A stretch of 64,000 nucleotides of DNA. It comes from Pseudoxanthomonas wuyuanensis (lineage in GTDB: Bacteria; Pseudomonadota; Gammaproteobacteria; Xanthomonadales; Xanthomonadaceae). Location: contig NZ_OCND01000002.1 in NCBI RefSeq assembly GCF_900215535.1, positions 248,001-312,000 on the forward strand, in the 5' to 3' direction. Below are positions 60,691 to 64,000 of the stretch, piece by piece; position 1 is the first letter of the stretch; every line of letters begins with the position of its first letter. A program made the translations under genes and the position numbers. Below the pieces are notes generated by a model that was not told the origin of the DNA, did not search any database, and was given only the letters and a program-made list of their open reading frames with translations.

Positions 60691-63120
60691 ATGGAACTGA
60701 AGCAACGCGATCTGATCATCGGCATGCGTCGTGTCTTGTTCGGAGGATGCACCCTGCTGGCGGCGGCGGGACCAGCCTGGGGCCAGCAGGCAACGGCCGA
60801 CGCCGTTACCCTGGACGCCATCACGGTGACTGCGCAGAGCCGCGAGCAGGAACTGCAGGACGTGCCGATCGCGTTGCAGGTGCTCAACGAGCAGATCATC
60901 GCGGACGTCACCGCCGAGGACATGGGCGACCTGGACAGTTTCGTGCCGGGCCTGCGCATCAACAGCGTGCAGCCCACCCAGCCGGAAATCGCGCTGCGCG
61001 GCATCAGCACCGATGACTTCGGCATCGGCACCGATCCGGCCGTCGGCGTGTTCATCGATGGCGTCTACACCGGCCGCAGCGGCGGCATCCTGCTGCCGTT
61101 GACCGATGTCGAGCGCATCGAAGTGCTGAAGGGCCCGCAAGGCACCTTGTTCGGCCGCAACACGGCGGCCGGCGCGGTGTCGATCATCACCCGGCGCCCC
61201 GGCAGCGAGACCGAAGCGGCGGTGAAGCTGCGCCTGGGCAACTACGGCAAGCAGTACCTGGAAGCGATGGCCAATGTGGCCACTGGCGATCGCTCCGCCT
61301 TGCGCCTGACCGGGCTCATCAACCACAGCGATGGCTGGGTGCAGGATGCGGCCACCGGCAAGGAGCTGGGCGGCGACAACGTCTGGGCGACGCGCGCGGG
61401 CTGGCAATTGGGCCTGGGCGACAACACCACCGCGCTGATCAGCTGGGATCACGAAAACCTGGACCAGCGCGGGCGCCCGACCACCGGCATCGTGCCGCTG
61501 CCGCCAACTCCGGGCCTTCCGTCGGCGCCGGCCGACCCATCGAGCTATCTGGACCCGCGCGAAATCGGCACTTTCAACGACACCCGCGCCAGCGCCGAGT
61601 GGCGCACCTTCGACGGGGTGACGCTGATCGTCGATCACGCCATGGGCTGGGGCAACCTGACCTCGACCACCGCCTGGCGACAGTTCGATTCGCTGAACCG
61701 GGTGGAAGAGGATGGCACCAACCGGCCCTACCTGTACCTGGACACGACCAACCGCGAGTCGAACGAAAACAAGTACCAGGAATTCAAGTTCAGCGGCGCC
61801 AGCGACCGTTTCGACTGGGTGGCAGGCGTCAGCTACTACGAGGAAGCGGCCAGCCAGACCAGCGAAGTCAACACCACCAGCACCGCGGTCGACACCGCGG
61901 TGGCCAACCTGGGTCTGGCGCCGACGCCGGACGGCACCCTGTTCGGTTTCTTCTCGCAGGTGCTGGCCGCCAACGGCATTCCGCTCAGCCTGCTCGGGCA
62001 CGACTGGAACGAGACCTTCCGCAATACGCTGCGGACCAAGGCCTATGCCGGCTTCGGCGATGTCATCTGGCACGTCAACGACAAGCTCAACCTGACCTTC
62101 GGCCTGCGCTACACGCGCGACGAAAAGGACTTCAGCTGGTTCAACGACCAGCGCAGCGCGCCCACCCTGGACGCCACCCTCGATGCGTTGGAGGTAGCCG
62201 GCTTCTTCGCGCTGGTGGGCGTGCCGAAAGAGATGTTCGTGTTCGACCTGGCCTTCATCGACCCGCCGGCGATGATGAACAAGGGCGTGCTCAATCGCGC
62301 CAGCGATTCCTGGAGCGACTGGAGCCCGCGTTTCGTCGTCGATTACCACTTCACCGACGATCTGATGGGTTTCGCCTCGCTGGCCAAGGGCTACAAGGCC
62401 GGCGGATTCAACGCCCTGCAGATCGGCAGCGAATTCGACAACGAGGACGTGTGGAACGCGGAAGTCGGCATCAAGCACGCGCTGCCGCAGGCGCGGCTGG
62501 CCTACAACGTCTCGGTCTTCCATTACCGCTACGACAACCGCCAGTCGATCCGGCTGGACAACACCAGCACCATTCCCCGCTTCGTGATCGATACCGGCGA
62601 TGTGGAAGCCTACGGTGTGGATTTCGATCTGCGCTGGCAGGTCACCGATGCGTTCGGCCTGGATTTCAATGCGGCGTACATCGACTCGGAGTACAAGGAC
62701 TACGCTGTGGACACTGCCGCCGGTCTGCTGGATCTGGATGGCCAGCCCACCGGCGAGCCGTCTTGGTCGGCGGCCATCGGCGGCCACTACAACTGGCGCC
62801 TGGGCACTGCCGGGGACCTGCGGTTGGCGCTGCGGCACGCCTATCGCGGCGCCTGCCGCGGCAACGACTACAACCGGGATTCGGGCGATTGCGCAAGTTT
62901 CCCCGGTTTTTCCACCGGTCAGTCGCAGAACCGTACCGACGTGCGCCTGGCCTGGGCATCGCCGGACGGCCACTGGAACTGGGCGGTCTACGGCAACAAT
63001 GTGTTCGACAACCGCTACGTCACCCAGTTGAACGTCTACGGCAGGGAGGCGTTCGGCACGGTCGGCGCGGTGGTCAGCGAACCGCGCACCTACGGCATGG
63101 AAGTCAGCTTGAAGTTCTGA
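60691..63120 (+). CDS. TonB-dependent outer-membrane receptor
   Basis: 809 residues, signal peptide about 1-29 (LLAAAGPAWGQQ). A TonB box-like DAITVTAQSREQ, the plug domain (DVPIALQVLNEQ, EIALRGISTDDFGIGTDPAV, VFIDGVYTGRSG, VLKGPQGTLFGRNTAAGA) and a 22-stranded barrel ending in MEVSLKF with C-terminal Phe. It belongs to the large group of receptors lacking siderophore-specific markers, common in sphingomonads and xanthomonads, that import hydrophobic or complex organic compounds. GGGAGAG precedes the ATG at 60691; a GTG three bases earlier is also possible. Last gene of the island; a terminator follows. Confidence 0.95.
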   Translation: MELKQRDLIIGMRRVLFGGCTLLAAAGPAWGQQATADAVTLDAITVTAQSREQELQDVPIALQVLNEQIIADVTAEDMGDLDSFVPGLRINSVQPTQPEIALRGISTDDFGIGTDPAVGVFIDGVYTGRSGGILLPLTDVERIEVLKGPQGTLFGRNTAAGAVSIITRRPGSETEAAVKLRLGNYGKQYLEAMANVATGDRSALRLTGLINHSDGWVQDAATGKELGGDNVWATRAGWQLGLGDNTTALISWDHENLDQRGRPTTGIVPLPPTPGLPSAPADPSSYLDPREIGTFNDTRASAEWRTFDGVTLIVDHAMGWGNLTSTTAWRQFDSLNRVEEDGTNRPYLYLDTTNRESNENKYQEFKFSGASDRFDWVAGVSYYEEAASQTSEVNTTSTAVDTAVANLGLAPTPDGTLFGFFSQVLAANGIPLSLLGHDWNETFRNTLRTKAYAGFGDVIWHVNDKLNLTFGLRYTRDEKDFSWFNDQRSAPTLDATLDALEVAGFFALVGVPKEMFVFDLAFIDPPAMMNKGVLNRASDSWSDWSPRFVVDYHFTDDLMGFASLAKGYKAGGFNALQIGSEFDNEDVWNAEVGIKHALPQARLAYNVSVFHYRYDNRQSIRLDNTSTIPRFVIDTGDVEAYGVDFDLRWQVTDAFGLDFNAAYIDSEYKDYAVDTAAGLLDLDGQPTGEPSWSAAIGGHYNWRLGTAGDLRLALRHAYRGACRGNDYNRDSGDCASFPGFSTGQSQNRTDVRLAWASPDGHWNWAVYGNNVFDNRYVTQLNVYGREAFGTVGAVVSEPRTYGMEVSLKF

Positions 63121-63166
63121 CGCCATCAGTTGCCAGAAGCTGCGCCGGTATCTTCTCCCGTAGCCG

Positions 63167-63197
63167 AAACCCCGGCGCGGCCAGCGTCGGGGTTTTT
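63167..63197 (+). terminator. intrinsic terminator after the TonB receptor gene
   Basis: AAACCCCG (63167-63174) and CGGGGTTT (63188-63195) pair around GCGCGGCCAGCGT, which can extend the stem, and the right arm ends in five Ts. It closes the island transcript 46 bases after the stop. Confidence 0.7.
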
Positions 63198-63239
63198 GTC
63201 TGGTTCTTTTCCCGTTTCCAGGGATGTCGGCTTCGGTGG

Positions 63240-63565
63240 GAGCCGCCGGTCGTCAGGCTGGGGGGGGGCCGCCCTCCTGACGACGTCGTGTCTTTACGTC
63301 GGGCCGCAGGCTCGTTCCGCTTCGCGGCCCGAACCGGCCCGGCGCAGCGCGCCGGGCGTCGCCTTTGGACAGATGACAGATCGCGACTTCGGAAGGCCGT
63401 ACTTCGCGCGCCGACCAGGTGTCCAGAAGCCGGTGGCCAGGGCAGTGCGGGACCGTTCGCGGCATGGACGCCGCGGAAGAGCTTACAAGGACGTATTTAC
63501 GGCGAGTCCCGCACTGCCCTGGCCACCGGATTCCACATAGACGTTCCCCCCGCACTTGGGAGAAA
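63240..63565 (+). repeat. long composite intergenic repeat, copy 2
   Basis: Plus-oriented relative of the repeat at 8271-8700. Shared parts are the G-run (here about nine), GTTCCGCTTCGCGGC, the CCCGGCGCAGC/CGCCGGGCG hairpin, GTCCAGAAGC, the long palindrome with GGTGGCC arms and GCGGGACCGT, ACGTATTTACGGCG, and the terminal GACGTTCCCC...GCACTTGG. Identity in the terminal 150 bases is high, and the middle differs. No gene lies in 63198-63597. Confidence 0.8.
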
Positions 63566-63597
63566 AACTTTTTGTTTTTCGCCAATCCCGGCATGCT

Positions 63598-63899
63598 TAG
63601 GGCCTGTTAACGCTATTGGGACAGGTCACGTTGCTTTCCAGCGGTTGTCAGGTGATTGCGCGCGGCGCAGCGGCAGGCTGGCCGCCTGTTCAAGCCGCGC
63701 GCGGCCGCCTGGCGAGCGCTGGAAAGCAACCCGAAGAGCCTGCCCCGTACTTGGCCATACTTGATAGGGGGCCGGCACTGAGTGCGCACGGTACCGCGTC
63801 ATCACTCGGGCGTGTATCGACATACATTTCCTCGTTCTTCCTTGTCCCGCACGCACTCAGTGCCGGCGTGACCTGTCCCAATAGCGTTAACAGGCCCTA
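63598..63899. mobile_element. palindromic MITE-like element, family A, copy 2
   Basis: 302 bases, inverted relative to copy 1 at 38994. Its 33-base terminal repeats (TAGGGCCTGTTAACGCTATT and GGGACAGGTCACG) match each other exactly. The GTTGCTTTCCAGCG and CACTGAGTGCG hairpins are both present, in reverse order because of orientation. About 25 extra bases occur between the hairpins. The inner spacers differ more than the arms, as expected if structure is under selection or repair. The right end is two bases from the recG start codon. Confidence 0.8.
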
Positions 63900-63902
63900 G
63901 CA

Positions 63903-64000
63903 ATGCCGATACGACAAGACGGCGCCGCCGTCGGACTTTCCCTGCAACCGCTGAGCCACCTGCCCGGCGTGGGGCCGCGCGTGGCCGAGAAGCTGGCGGC
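63903..64000 (+). CDS. recG: ATP-dependent DNA helicase RecG (5' end only)
   Basis: The first 32 codons read MPIRQDGAAVGLSLQPLSHL then PGVGPRVAEKLA, the N-terminal wedge start of RecG, which reverses stalled replication forks; the rest is beyond the window. Position after ridA supports it. The ATG is only two bases after the end of the palindromic element, and AGGCCCTAGCA upstream gives no normal ribosome site, so expression may rely on the element's own end. Confidence 0.85.
   Translation, partial: MPIRQDGAAVGLSLQPLSHLPGVGPRVAEKLA

Overview
The window is high-GC DNA from a gammaproteobacterium of the Xanthomonadaceae/Lysobacteraceae type (Lysobacter, Luteimonas or Pseudoxanthomonas-like). 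Three things point there: the gene order rph / yicC-gmk-rpoZ-spoT-ridA ... recG and TIGR02449-zapA-6S RNA-fau, the pairing of a pyrophosphate-dependent phosphofructokinase with a proton-pumping pyrophosphatase, and many intergenic GTAG-headed palindromes like the SMAG elements of Stenotrophomonas. It is ordinary chromosome, densely coded on both strands. No prophage, CRISPR array, tRNA, rRNA or transposase gene was recognised. Functions are assigned from remembered family motifs, because no search could be run.

Left part (1-8.7 kb): a MexEF-type RND efflux pair, flanked by two short-chain dehydrogenase-like genes and a small unknown gene, lies divergent to a LysR regulator. From 8.7 to 16 kb: an H+-pyrophosphatase with a fused OmpA-like tail, small exported proteins, a NIPSNAP protein, DUF488 and PPi-dependent phosphofructokinase. 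From 16 to 25.6 kb: adk, mpl, a subtilase remnant, a Lon-substrate-binding-domain protein, a DedA-PAP2-LssY fusion, a kinase-fold protein, SDR, HIT, VOC and isochorismatase-like enzymes, and a K+ channel. From 25.7 to 35 kb: argD, HAD-hemL, thiE/rubredoxin, SirB1-TPR, DUF192, a small regulator with a strong operator-like palindrome, rpiA, EVE and fau. The zapA-6S RNA-fau block (34.2-36 kb) carries an ssrS gene recognised from its sequence and position.

Middle part (36-45 kb): a PAS-GGDEF-EAL protein, the ygfB-like gene and pepP, each followed immediately by a palindromic mobile-like element, then TerC, a homologue of cyanobacterial fluorescence recovery protein, a membrane protein, DUF1653, ArsN2 and pepQ. 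From 45 to 57 kb: PilZ-DUF1631, hemW, an ABM protein, rdgB, VOC and rph on the minus strand, then yicC, gmk, rpoZ, spoT and ridA on the plus strand.

Right part (57-64 kb): between ridA and recG sits a four-gene island (AraC regulator, beta-helix lipoprotein, diheme cytochrome lipoprotein, TonB-dependent receptor) that looks like one uncharacterised outer-membrane/periplasmic system. It is followed by a long repeat and a palindromic element that ends two bases before the recG start codon.

The most unusual non-coding content is a set of 270-300 bp elements with TA-bounded terminal inverted repeats enclosing two further hairpins. Two copies of one family and one copy of a related family are present, and two of the three supply the stop codon of the gene they follow.
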